Assembly (NCBI GenBank): GCA_008638375.1 | Contig: CM018051.1 | Location: 41,204,177 to 41,268,176 of the forward strand | Origin: Nyssa sinensis | Lineage: Eukaryota; Streptophyta; Magnoliopsida; Cornales; Nyssaceae | Direction: 5' to 3' | Length of the DNA: 64,000 bases | In this document: piece after piece, positions 36,577 through 48,047 of the stretch | Position numbering within the stretch: the stretch's first letter is position 1 | Layout: each line of letters opens with the position of its first letter | Made by a program: the position numbers and the translations under genes | The notes under the pieces: model-generated | Database searches by the model: none | Told to the model about the DNA's origin: nothing | The model's input: only the letters and a program-made list of their open reading frames with translations

Positions 36577-38403
36577 AATCAGTGCTGTAGGTGTGGGAGT
36601 TGTAGCCTAGATCCTTCTTTAAAGCAGCCGGTCTGCTGATCTTCTTATCCACATGGGCAAATCTGACTGTAACTTGCCTGCTCAGCCTTTGTTCTTCCTG
36701 CACGAAATCAAACTGTTGGCTGTATGGAACTGCAATTGCCATCTGTTCATATGTTGTATTGAAATGGTTAAATGTATGTAATGGTCCCTTAAGGTACAAA
36801 CAGAGTTACTTTTAAGGTCTAATGATATATATAACTGCTTATATGCCGTAAATGAAATTTTTTTGAATTAATATTTTTGTTTTCTTCTAATGCATTAATG
36901 TTTTTTTTTTTTTTTCTCGGAGTTTCAAAAAGGATTTGGATGTTTTGTAGGGAAAATGTTGTTTCCTCCCCCTACACAAAAAATGAGGTATAGTGTGTGT
37001 GTGTGTGTGTGTAGTATGTAGGACGCTCGAAAGTAAATTATAGTATTGCAATAGAAGTTGCATGTTCAAATTTGAGGTTGGTGGATCACGAATAAACCTG
37101 GGGCGGGTTTGGCAGCAATTGAACTGGTGAGCCATCTTTAATATGTTAGCCTAAAACAAACTAGAACTGCAGCACTGCTCCCCAATTTCACTAAGCTACA
37201 AAACAGATGGGGGAACATTCTGAGAAATGTAAAAGGGTCAGGAATGATGGGAAGAGAAATGGGATACTAACCGGGAATGCAACACGGGGGGGCATTATAA
37301 ACAAGTGGAAGGATTGGGGACGACAATAGTGATGGGCGGCTATCAATCGGAAACTTGAACCAAAATAGGTGAACCAGCCGATTTGTTCTGGTTATTTTCT
37401 CCAGGTTGTGAGAGGCCAACAAATGAATCGAGGGAAAGGAAGTTGGTTTTCCAGATAAGAATGGAAGGGCACCTATTTCTAAGCTTACACGGTCCTTGGT
37501 CTTGGTCTTGCTTTGTGCCCAGTTTGTGGATGCCCTACAGATGAGCCTTGCACACAGTGGTCTCTAATTAAAATGGATTCTTTCATGGGCTTTCTTCCTT
37601 TGTTAGATTAGATATACATACTGGCGGAAACAAAAGCTTATAGTATCAAAGTAAAACTGTATGGGATGAATGCAAATTCGTGTCATGGGCAAATTTTAAA
37701 AAAATGTATAGAGGACCATTAAATGAAACGAAATTTATTCAGATGAAACAAAAACTCAAAATGTGAATATAGCTTTCATTTTGCATGAAGTTTGCAGACC
37801 TCCTGCAAAACCTCGACAGATAGGAAGCCATATCCTTGGGATTTGGTTAGCAGCATATGCTCTACTAGCTTATGGAGTCAATAATTGATCACAAAATTGT
37901 TTAGTTAGCAAATGCAAATTACTCCAATAGCATATGACCACTGCTAATTGTTGAATCGATAGCGAGAAGATAAAGAAATAACCAACCCATCATGGGGCCT
38001 AATTTGCCTTGTCCATATAACTTCCATGTATTTGGTCATTATTTATCAGTTAGCACAAGATGCCATAGTTTTAGCCGTTTGAAAATTAGTGTGGAAGTCT
38101 ACATTCATGCATACATCAGTAATATTCTGAACTTTCGGTTCATATTAACAAAGAAATCTTGGACAGCCAGGGAGCTGTAATTAAGCTTTAAAAAGAAAAC
38201 AAACTTTTTTTTTTTTTTGTCATTATTTGACAACAAAACCAAAATGCTAACATAGTTACATACGGAAAGAATAATAAATATAGCCTGGAAAAAAAAGGCT
38301 TCCCAACCCTCACCTCCACTTTCTCCTCACCCTCTCCCCAAAAAAGTGAAAAAAAAAAAGGACTAATATTACACAAACCTGTTGATGGAAAAAAGATACA
38401 GTT
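36577..38403. other. Intergenic spacer between two convergent genes
   Basis: Both 3' untranslated regions must lie here. There is a (TG)n run at 36991-37012, a poly(T) run at 36901-36915, and no coding domain. I cannot place the poly(A) sites; several AATAAA-like motifs occur on both strands. Confidence 0.6.
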
Positions 38404-41400
38404 TCAGGAGGCAGAAGTGTTTGAATGTCTGGTTGAATCTTCTGCTGTGGAAATTGAACTAGTGCAACTTGCGGTGGTGGCGGTGGCGGCGGTGGCCTCA
38501 CTCCGCAGAACACCTGTTATTGCTTGTGGTTGGATGGGGCCAGGAAAGGTTTCCTTTGTTACTGAAGGGCTTGTAGATGGGGAAACCTCAGGAGGTGAGC
38601 TTGGAGACGTAGGAGAGGGTGGGGAAATGGAAAGCATCCTAGAGACTGCAGGGATGGGATAAACTTCTGTAACCTCTTCTATGCCCTCGTCCAAATAGAC
38701 AACATCCTGCATCGTAAGCTGGTGGTATTCAACAATTTCCCTGAGGAAGCGATTCTCACTTGCAAATATGGAATTCTCATGGGCTAAACGAGCCTTCTCG
38801 GCCAAAAGTGTCTCAAGTTGAAGGCGTATCTAAGATTGCAAAGATGTACAGTAAACATGAGTCATTGATATGTGATAATACTTGTTTTACAACTGAAAAT
38901 ACATATACTATCTATATATATAGTGATGGATCCAAAAATTGTGTTGCCAAAATTATTATATCCTAGAGGGGGGGTGAATAGGATATATGGCATATTTTTT
39001 CAGGATATCTCTACTTAATGTGATTTGTATAAAGATATTATATCAGGTGCTCAATTAATCACATTCAACAATAGATATGCAATAAAGTAAAGAGAACATT
39101 CAAATTTAGTCATTTAAACGTGGTTCGGCTCCCAGCCTATGCCCATGCCTCGAGTATCCCACCTTGAGGTTTCAAATCTACTATTGATCTCTATCCCAGG
39201 CGAGGAACAAACATTTACACGAGAACTCCCGAAAGTTGCGACACAAACTCTCAGAACTCACAAGTGATACCACACCCTTTTACAAATTATCTTTTTGGAT
39301 AAGATAATATAACTACAATAAACAACTTCTCACTGAGTCTGATTTATATAATAAAAGGTCATTCTAGAATGAAACCAATGATTGATAAACTAAAGCTTAA
39401 TAAATTGCTCACTAATAGTTCATTTTATATATTGATTTCTAGGGCTTGATTCTCCATAAATGCTCTTTGATCATTTTGAAATAAATGATCTAGATGTTTT
39501 TTCCATTGATTATTACTTGAAAGAGATCAATATTTGTAATCCATTTGAAATCTACCCATTATAGTGCATTACACGCACGAATAGAGCTGTTGAGATTAGC
39601 CGTCGATTCACACTTTTAGTCGACTACCAAAGATCGATTGACTACTCTTTTAAGTTCAAATGCATTGGTCGACAATTTATCTAGTTTCAGTCTACTGTTC
39701 TTAACAGAAGATGTAACTAATTTAAATTCAAGAATAATTGGTAGACTAACTCTTTTTTTCGATCGTTAGCTTTTATCAAAATGATTCAAGTTGTTCAAGG
39801 GTCACAAGTAGTAGTCTACTGATTTTATCTTTTGGTCGACTGCTCTTAATAGAAGTATAACTCATTTGAAGTTCAAGTAGTCTACTGATTTTATCTTTTG
39901 GTTGACCGCTCTTAATAGAATTATAACTCATTTGCAGTTCAAGATAATCAGTCGACTAACTAATTTCAGTCTACTGTTCTTAACAGAAGATATAGTTAAT
40001 TTAAATTCAAGAATAATTGGTTGACTGACTTCTTTTTTTTTTTTTTTTCCGATCGTTTGCTTTTATCAAAATGATTCAATTTGTTCAAGGGTCAAAAGTA
40101 GTAGTCTACTGATTTAATCTTTTGGTCGACTGCTCTTAATATAAGTATAACTCATTTGAAGTTCAAGAGCATCAGTCGACTAACTAATTTCAGTCTACTG
40201 TTCTTAACAGAAGATATAACCAATTTAAATTCAAGAATAATTGGTTGACCGACTCTTTTTTTTTTTTTTCTCTCATTTGATTTTATCAAAATTATTCAAT
40301 TTGTTCTAGGGTCAAAAGTAGTAGTCTACTGCTCTTAATAGAAGTATAACTCATTTGAAGTTCAAGAGCATCAGTCGACTGCTGCCTAAACTGATCTTGA
40401 CAAAATGGTAAATCTCATTTTGGTTCAGTCAGATTGGTCTACTAATATATAACTTTAGCCAACCGATTCTAAGAGAATTAGTTTCTTGATTTAACCCTTT
40501 GAGCTTTGGTCGACTGATGCTATCTAATGGTCGACTACTTTGGACAGTGTCATTATAGCTTATCAAATAAACTTCAATCATTGCTTACACAATGTGGTCA
40601 ACTAATGTTTCCTGTAAGCATCTTACTTAGTTTTAAAAAATGATATATCTCAATTAGACTCTTACTGAGTTAGCCTATACCAGTCATTTTATGATAAGTT
40701 TTAAATGATGTAATCACCCGTTTAAAGTTCTTTAGAACTTATGGCAATTCTTAAGGATTTTGTAGATGATATCAATCAAGTTTAAGATCATGAGTCCTAA
40801 GGTCTTGAGCCATATGATTTCTAAGAGTTTGAGTTATGCAAATCAATCAAAGGATCATTTTACAAGTATATGCACTTGCACACCCTAATATAGTCTTCAT
40901 TTTTGAACTTGGAGTCCATTTCCTCTTGATGAGGTCTTTGGGTGATGAGTGACTTCATGTTTCCTTTCTTACTCTTTGATATGATTGCCTTACCTTTCTT
41001 TCATAGGTTGATGTGATTGGTGTATCATTCTTTTCTCCTTGATGTAAATGTGCATTGGTTTAACATTTATCACTTGACATCAATATTTTATACCCTTAGG
41101 TTAAAACCTTGAAGCTAACATTGTGGTTAGGGGGCCAAAGTGTATACATTAAAAATTTGCAAGGGATTTTTATGAAAATTCAACAAATTTTGAGGGGGCT
41201 AATTCCTAATTTTTATTTTTAGCAAACTTACATTACAAAAATTGAAGTTTTCAAATAATTTTTTTTGGGGGTATGTACAAGTCGGGCGGGTAAACCCGAC
41301 CTCGGCCCGACCCGAGAAATTACCGGCTTGGACAAAAATATATGATACCTGAGCCCGAATTTAAATTGGGACGGGCCTAGGCTAGGGACGTCGGGTACTA

Positions 41401-44400
41401 GAGCCCAACTCGAGCCCGAATTGCCAACACTTAAAACCATATATTTTATACCTCAATTAATATGAACCGTTAGATTTCAAACATGTAAATGATTTTGACT
41501 GTTCATTCCATTAATACATATTACTAGAAAAGATAAAGTAGGCAGAACTCAAAACAAAAAGCCAAAATCATAGGAAAACCTTGTAGACCCCAATTCTAAG
41601 AGGCTGCTGTGAAACCTGAACCCGAAAAAACCCGAATGTTCTGGTACCTGAGAAAAACCCGATACTAGGCATATTTTTGTTGGGACAGGCTTGGGTTTAC
41701 TCTTTGGGTTATTCTCGGGCTCGATGGCTTGTATCGCGGACTAGGCCTGGTTAAGGCTCAAGCCCGGCCAGACCTGAACCTGACAGTTGTAGCCCGGGGG
41801 GCCATGGCCCCCCTTAGCCACCCTCTGGATCCTCTGGTGTGTGTGGTGTATTTATTGATATGTATGTCTCCATGGATATGTCTATGCACACATAGTAACT
41901 TGAAATAAGTGTCTGCATAAGCAACTTGCTTACATTACGTTTGTTATTAGTAAATGCACCGATTATAGAAGTATGAAAATATTAAAATAATGCATCTGCA
42001 CCAAAAGAAATATATGAATACCATGTCATCATCTGCAGGGTTGGCTCCCGTTTCATGAGCTTCCCGAAGGATTCGATTTTCTTCTTCTAGCTGAGCACAT
42101 CTTTCCTTCGCAAAAGCCAGATCTGCTTTGACAGTTTTCAGCTCTCGAAGGAGAAGTTTTGCTTTGGCAGCTGTTGCCATCGCCACCTGTGACCCAAAAC
42201 AAAGGCCAACAATGCATTTCACGGATTCACCAGTACGGAGACTTAAAACACTGGTTCACAATAATTTAAGCATGGACCATTTTGAGGACTGATTAACTTC
42301 AATACAAGCACTCAATGAGCTGTATGCCCAAAGGTAAAGCTTGAACCATTGTCAAGGCCAAAAATAGGACTATAGCTTCCATGGGCAGAAGGTAAGGTAG
42401 ATTTTTTTTTTGGGGGGGGTGGTTCTATAGCCCTCCTAAATTTGGAATTTTTTTTTACATATAATATATGAAGCAATTTTGTGAAAACTTTTTCTCTAAT
42501 TTGAGAAAAAAAATAATTTAGTTTACCCAAAATCTGAATTTTTTTACATGTGAGATTTGAACCAATTTTGTGAAATTTTTTTCCTCCAATACGATGAAAT
42601 CAATATTTCCTCCTAAAATTTCTTTAAAATTATTTTAGCCCCAACCCCCGGGCCCCCAAAATATATATATATATATATATATATTTTTCTGGCTCCTGCC
42701 CTTGATAGCTTAAGTCATGAAGCACTTCAGGAACTGGAAATACTGTAATTTTATTATTTAATATTCAGTTTCATATGCTGAAGCTTCATGAATGCAGAAA
42801 AACAGTAGGTTCGAAATACTTCGAATTGTTTGGCTTCATATTGGAGTAATGTTCAAACCACTGGTGTTCCTAGTTTTTCTGAATAATTTGTGATCCATCA
42901 TAGTATGAGATGGAAAACTGGAAGAAAGGGAAGCTAGCATTGGATCGAAAAGGCAACCACCCTAGGGAAGGGAAGCAGCCCTTCTCTACTTTTGTTTGGT
43001 TGAGCTGTAAGGAAAGAAAGAAGGATAGGGGTGTTGTTTGAAGAGCAAAAATGTAAAGAAGAGTCTCCTTTCCCTCCTTTCCGCCTGGACCGAAGGAAAA
43101 GTCCTTCTTTTCTTCCCCTCCCTCCTCTAATTCGTATGAAATGGTGGAAACTCTATCCAACCCTCTCCCCTTCTCCTTCCTCCCAATTTTCAAGTAGATT
43201 AACATTGAATTTTTGGTTAACATATCTAATACACTAATTATATATGAACCAGTGATGCACAATTACACATTGCCACCTTACGTCGCGAGATGCCTTGAGT
43301 TGAGTTTCTCGGTTGGTTTGCATCTGTAGTTGTGTCGGTTGCATTAAAGGTTGCTGCGATGAGCTATCTACACCAACAACCTGATCTTGTCCCTCAGAAC
43401 TGCTTCCTTTTCTCCTTATTTGCAGTTTGCGAGTTTCTTGGATGATGCCTGCAGTCTTATTCTCCACAATGGTACGCCCTTCCTGAAAAAAATAAAGGAA
43501 ATGTAGAAGCAGGATTATTTATGTTTGTGGCCAAGCCAGGTCCTGTCAGACTAATATATAGGGTTTCATTGTAACATATGTAAGTCTATAGCCATAGTTC
43601 CACTTCTTGATGTCAGTTTCAAATCCGTTTGATTAGCTCTTGCTTTCACCCACCTTAAATTTTTTTTTTTTTTTTGAAAAAAAATTGTTGCCTACCCAGG
43701 GAAGAAAAAATTAAAACCCCAAGAGCCACATAAAAGTAACCATCCGATGGTGGTTCACATAGATTAGGTAATTATTAATTTCTGAAAAGGGTGGGGAAAG
43801 AAAGATATCAAACAAAAGGATGAAGCATAGAAGGGACTCAGACATAGATGAGACTGTTCATTTCGCCCCCCAGTAAATATTCAACTCAGTTCTCTCTTTT
43901 GAATAATCTGACTCCAAGACTGGAAACTGAGTAAAATTACACATACAGCATTAACTTCTGTTGCTAATCACATTGACTAGAAACCTGTATCCACTACTGT
44001 ATTCTCAACAGTTGAGGGATCACAAAAGAAACATCAACATTTAATATAATCATGTTAAACAATTGATGTCAGACATTGCAGGCGACAAAATAAATAAGCA
44101 CTATCTCATTCAATCAATAGATTTTCTGCACGTTAAATTGAGAATGCAAGTGAGATTATCTGCATGTTGAGATCAGGATTGCAAACAATTATATCAGTAA
44201 CTGAAAGCAGACAAGGGGAAAAGAAAAGGACTACTGACCAAGGATAGAATTAACGGCTGCCTACAGTTGAAAAGGAAAGCAGACGTGAAACTTTATGAAC
44301 CTACCAATTTACAAAATAAGGGGAAAAGAAAAGACTACTGACCAAGGATAGAATTAATTGTAGCCTACAGTTGAGAAGGAAAGTAGACATTAAACTTTAT

Positions 44401-45944
44401 GATCCTTTACAGAATACCTTCATAAATCAATTAATAAAAATATTATCTGAAATATTTTACCTCTAAGGCATTTCCAAGGGTGTTGCCAATATGATTAAGG
44501 GAAGAGGTGAGCGTATCCAAGCTCTTCCATAATTTAGGATTGTCCATTGTTCTAGAGCTCTCAGTTGGTTGAGATGGCTGATAAAACTGCAATTCAGAGA
44601 AGCAAGAAGGGAAGAATATAAAACAATCAGATAATGAAGGCTGGCCAAGTAAACATGGTATATGGCTACATTATGGCAACTGCATGAATAAGGAAAATGG
44701 TTTCAAACGAAAAAAAAAAAAAAAGTATTGAAAGTTTAATTTGTACTTGATTTTCTTTGTTCATGTTTCTGCCTGCATTATGTTAGAAGCAATAAATGAA
44801 TTTTCACCTGGCCACCTGTGGAGGTATTGAGCACCTGTGGCAACGTTCCACTAGGTATTTCAGATTGTTGGGACATATTATCATCCTCCAGAATAGCTTT
44901 AGCTTTCTGTGCTAGAACACCCCAAAACCCTTTGGATTCATTTGAGCTCTTAATCGATGTAAAATCATAGGTAGAGGAGCCCTATATTTTCAGGTATCAC
45001 AAAATATCAGCAGAAAAAAGAAATAAAATTAACGAAACCTAGCAATGTTGAATGACAAAATGGATTCACGCATCTGCCCCAAGTAGTTGGGGTAAGGCTT
45101 GGTTGAATTGAATTTGAATTTGAATTAAACATATTAAAAAGATTTTAGTGACCATTTAGTTGAAAAAGAACTTTAGAATCAGCAAACCCCCCCCCCCCCC
45201 CCTTCAAAAAAAAAAAAAGGCAAAAAAAAAGTCTGTAAACCAATGTTGAAAAAGTCAATGCATCAAAGACTAGAAGACGTGGGAAGTGCAACTGAACTAA
45301 ATCCAACTTGTTACGCAAAGTTGACAAAGAAAAACCGTTAACTTGTGGATGTCTAATTTTGTGACTCATGAAGCAAACAGAGTTGTATAGTGTCTGCATG
45401 ATACCAAATCCAAATAGTTACACGGACCCAAGGCATAGAATTTTTTGTTTTTGTTTTACTAATTGGCAATTCAGAAAAATCAATTAGCAAAAGAATGGCC
45501 TATTAATTTCAAGTTTGCATCCTAAAAAGGTCTATTGACTCCACAATATATCGGTTTATACAGGGTTGAGTCATTGGATTCATTTGCAATTTTCTAATTC
45601 ATAATGGGACATAATGTATGGTTATGTGTACAAAAAACATTACTAAAAAGCCACAAAAAACAAATAAACATTTAGATTCGAAAATTGTATTCAACAAAAT
45701 GAAGCAAATCTGGACAAAAAAAACCTAATAACAAAAAGCAGAGATGAAGATAACTAGAGAAGATTTCCATCCCTAGGTAAATATCTTTTCATTTGGCAAA
45801 TAGCTTGAATTGGAACAGATCCAATTCAATAGAAAACTACCATACAAAAAGAAAATGAAAATAAAGATTGAAACGTATTAACTTGCGAGATGAAAGGAAA
45901 GTAAGATCGAAATGGAAACATTGGTAACTGGTTATCCAAAAGAA

Positions 45945-45982
<38 letters not shown>

Positions 45983-46266
45983 TAATTACACATACACAAA
46001 CATGCAAGCATAATTACGGGACCTAGAAATCAAAAGGACAGAACCTTTGATCTGTCCTTGAAAGAGGAATGAAAAGCAGAATTGCCATAAGCGGAGGAGA
46101 GGGAGGAATCACGATGAGCGGCGGAGGCTCGGATCGCCTGAGCGGCAAGAGACGAAGACGACGAATAGGAAGAGGTGGCATCATCAGGCGGGTGATAAAT
46201 CTCTTCCTTGAACGTGGAAGCCCTCGTGATTCCCTGCCTTCTTCTATATGCCATAGCCGCAGTCAT
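38404..46266 (-). CDS. Plant coiled-coil protein of unknown function (At4g02800/At5g01970-like)
   Basis: Six exons, read from high to low coordinates: 46266-46045, 44981-44808, 44586-44461, 43482-43282, 42186-42022 and 38829-38404. All introns are GT-AG and phase 0, giving 437 residues. Order: Arg/Ser-rich N-terminus ([18 protein letters not shown], Ser run near 33-38); a compact motif [16 protein letters not shown] (about 93-108); [19 protein letters not shown] (about 149-167); a Gln-rich linker; a coiled coil at about 242-345 ([20 protein letters not shown], then [10 protein letters not shown]); and a Pro/Ser/Thr-rich tail. No signal peptide, membrane segment or catalytic motif. From memory the family matches Arabidopsis At5g01970/At4g02800, also uncharacterised. 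A second ATG at residue 5 could be the real start. No break was seen. Confidence 0.88.
38962..41110. mobile_element. GTCGAC-rich repeat element in the last intron of the coiled-coil gene
   Basis: The left end reads GGGGGGGTGAATAGG, and its complement CCTATTCACCCCC recurs at 58229-58241. The segment at 39120 (CGTGGTTCGGCTCC) resembles sequence seen in plant LTRs. The middle is the tandem array at 39689-40560. No ORF. Probably an LTR-derived copy in reverse orientation to 56795-58260; the right boundary is approximate. Confidence 0.45.
39689..40560. repeat. Long tandem repeats built from GTCGAC/GTCTAC blocks
   Basis: CAGTCTACTGTTCTTAACAG begins units at 39689, 39967 and 40191, spaced 278 and 224 bp. 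Within each unit AGTAGTCTACTG, GGTCGACTGCTCTTAATA and ATCAGTCGACT recur, with T-runs of varying length between them. Noncoding. Confidence 0.8.
41265..41805. mobile_element. Probable hAT-like nonautonomous element
   Basis: The left side reads GTACAAGTCGGGCGGGTAAA and the right side ends in CAGACCTGAACCTGACAG, with many CCCGA/TCGGG and GAGCCC/GGGCTC blocks inverted between halves. This is the composition of a common plant hAT-like family whose ends resemble those at 58452 and 63146. Exact ends and target duplication could not be fixed. No ORF. Confidence 0.45.
42660..42686. repeat. (AT)n microsatellite
   Basis: About 13 AT units in the fourth intron of the coiled-coil gene. Confidence 0.9.
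44213..44422. repeat. 105-bp tandem duplication in an intron
   Basis: Units begin at 44213 and 44318 with AAGGGGAAAAGAAAAG. Both contain CTACTGACCAAGGATAGAAT and 'gcctacagttga'. It lies in the intron between the third and fourth exons of the coiled-coil gene. Confidence 0.85.
45949..45979. repeat. (TA)n microsatellite
   Basis: About 15 units in the first intron of the coiled-coil gene, some 70 bp past the first exon. Confidence 0.95.
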
Positions 46267-46560
46267 CCACCACCATCACCACCACCACCACCAGCACCGC
46301 CACAACAATCGATTTTCCACTTAATGAGGGAGGAGAGAGATGGTCTGGAAATCAATTAACGTCTAACGCACTCTCCTTTTCTTTAGGACTTAGGAAAGAA
46401 AGCGAGAAACGAAAGAAATTAAAGTTTGAACCATGGATTGGGTGAGGCGAGGGCAGATAGCTCGGCGTACTTCTACAAAATTCAGGTATTTTGGTTAGTT
46501 TGGGTTTCGGGTGGCGGGTACAACATGGGCCCGGCCTTTGGCCCATTTTGAACTTGTCAG
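46267..46560 (-). promoter_or_regulatory. Probable leader and promoter of the coiled-coil gene with site II-like elements
   Basis: On the - strand, upstream of ATG 46266, is a (CCA/TGG)-rich leader (46267-46315). Two TGGGCC hexamers follow: GGCCCA at 46540-46545 and the palindromic TGGGCC/GGGCCC at 46526-46532. TGGGCY (site II) elements are common in promoters of plant housekeeping genes. The transcription start is not visible. Confidence 0.45.
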
Positions 46561-46947
46561 TTACTTAAATTGGTATTTTAAATTAAAAAAATTATACAAA
46601 AATTACTAAAAATTATATAAAAAAATTTTTACAAAATATAAATTTTCTTAATATGTAAAACTTCAAGAAAAAATTGAAAAAGGTATAATAGACATATTTT
46701 ATTACAATATTAAAAGTTAAAATTTCATTGTCATTCTTCCATAATCGCAAGAACCATAACAAAAAATATTTTAACATCCAATCCAAGTATAATCCAATAA
46801 TTTAGTCTTCAACTACATGAAAAAAAAGAAGATATAAACACTAATTATGACATCACGATTTGATTCCGGTTGACTCGACAGTTGAACCGATAACTCGTAA
46901 CCCGAACATTTTTTCGGTTCGATGAACGGTCTGTGTCTAAAAACATT

Positions 46948-46990
46948 GTATATATATATATATATATATGTAAGTTGGCCGGTTTTGACA

Positions 46991-47027
<37 letters not shown>
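46948..47027. repeat. (TA)n and (TC)n microsatellites
   Basis: A TA run at 46948-46970 and a CT run at 46994-47027, separated by about 23 bp. Short ORFs on both strands here are made of the repeats. Confidence 0.95.
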
Positions 47028-47028
<1 letters not shown>

Positions 47029-47427
47029 ACGAGTCATGACTACTGCACAAGGAGAACTCTTCGTCCCAATTTATTACTTGTCATTTCTTATGAAATAACG
47101 ATTTATGTAACCATGATAAAAATATAACACATAAAATTTACGCGATTCAATAACATATTTATGTTCACAAGAGCATCAATATTCTTTACTATTCAAAAAA
47201 TAAGGTTACAATGCATTTGTACTACACTGCACTTAAAACTCCAACTCTAACTCGGTACATTGAAATTATCCAATATATCCTTACTATACCACGGGAGTGA
47301 ACAACTTATTATTCGCCCCTAGTAACATAACTAGGTTTAGCTGTATGAACCTTGTGTGCTCCACTTTGCATATAAAGCCTATATATTAGTTTCACATATT
47401 ACAAAAATATGACCCATTATCTCTAAC

Positions 47428-48047
47428 AATCTTCAAGGCCCTTAGGAGTTATCAACAAATTCTTATGCCTACACCTTGAATCAATAGGTTGGGAATATCT
47501 TTTTTCAACATGTAAAAACATTCACCAAGTAATGCTTGAACTTGGTTATAATAATAGGCTTTGTTAACATATCAGTTTCATTTTTAGAAGTGTGAATCTT
47601 TTCAAGTATCACATCACATGTAACAATCAATCCCTTATCCTATAAAACCTCACATCTATATGTTTTGTTCTAGCATGGTACATCTAATGCTTTGCCAAGT
47701 ATATGGCATTTTGACTGTTACAATGAAACTGAACTCCACCTTACTTTAAACCAAACTCTTTGTTTAGCCTCTTTAATCACAATGCTTTTTTAGTAGCTTT
47801 AACTATTACCATATACTCAAATTCTATAGTAGATATCACTACCAAGGAATGTAACATGTATCTCCAACAAATAGGTCTACCTCTCTGTGAGTAAATATGA
47901 CCTATAGTGTATCTTTTATCATCCAAGTCACCTGCATAATCCGTATATACAAAACCCACAAATGAAGCCTAATTTTTTTGCCTTACAAACACAATTCTGT
48001 AGTCAACTGTGCCTCTGAAGTACATTAATACCCATATGACTGTATTC
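47428..48047 (-). mobile_element. Ty1/copia 3' fragment: RNase H end of pol and LTR start
   Basis: On the - strand, from 48040, the sequence reads RGTVDYRIVF, then GFVYTDYAGDLDDKRYTIGH (the copia RNase H motif DYAGDLDDKRST is expected), then YMVIVKATKKAL, and, past stops, NAIYLAKH and HARTKHIDVRFYRIRD. These are consecutive blocks of the C-terminal end of copia pol. A probable LTR start TGTTAGAG follows at 47428. Several in-frame stops make it a relic. The upstream part of pol is missing; it ends exactly where the LTR-like repeat begins (48048). Confidence 0.82.

Noticed and set aside
38417..38662. + strand ORF of 81 residues
   Set aside because: It is the antisense of the last exon of the coiled-coil gene.
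42870..43262. 130-residue - strand ORF
   Set aside because: It is within the fourth intron of the coiled-coil gene, between well-defined exons, with no acceptor/donor pair that would use it.
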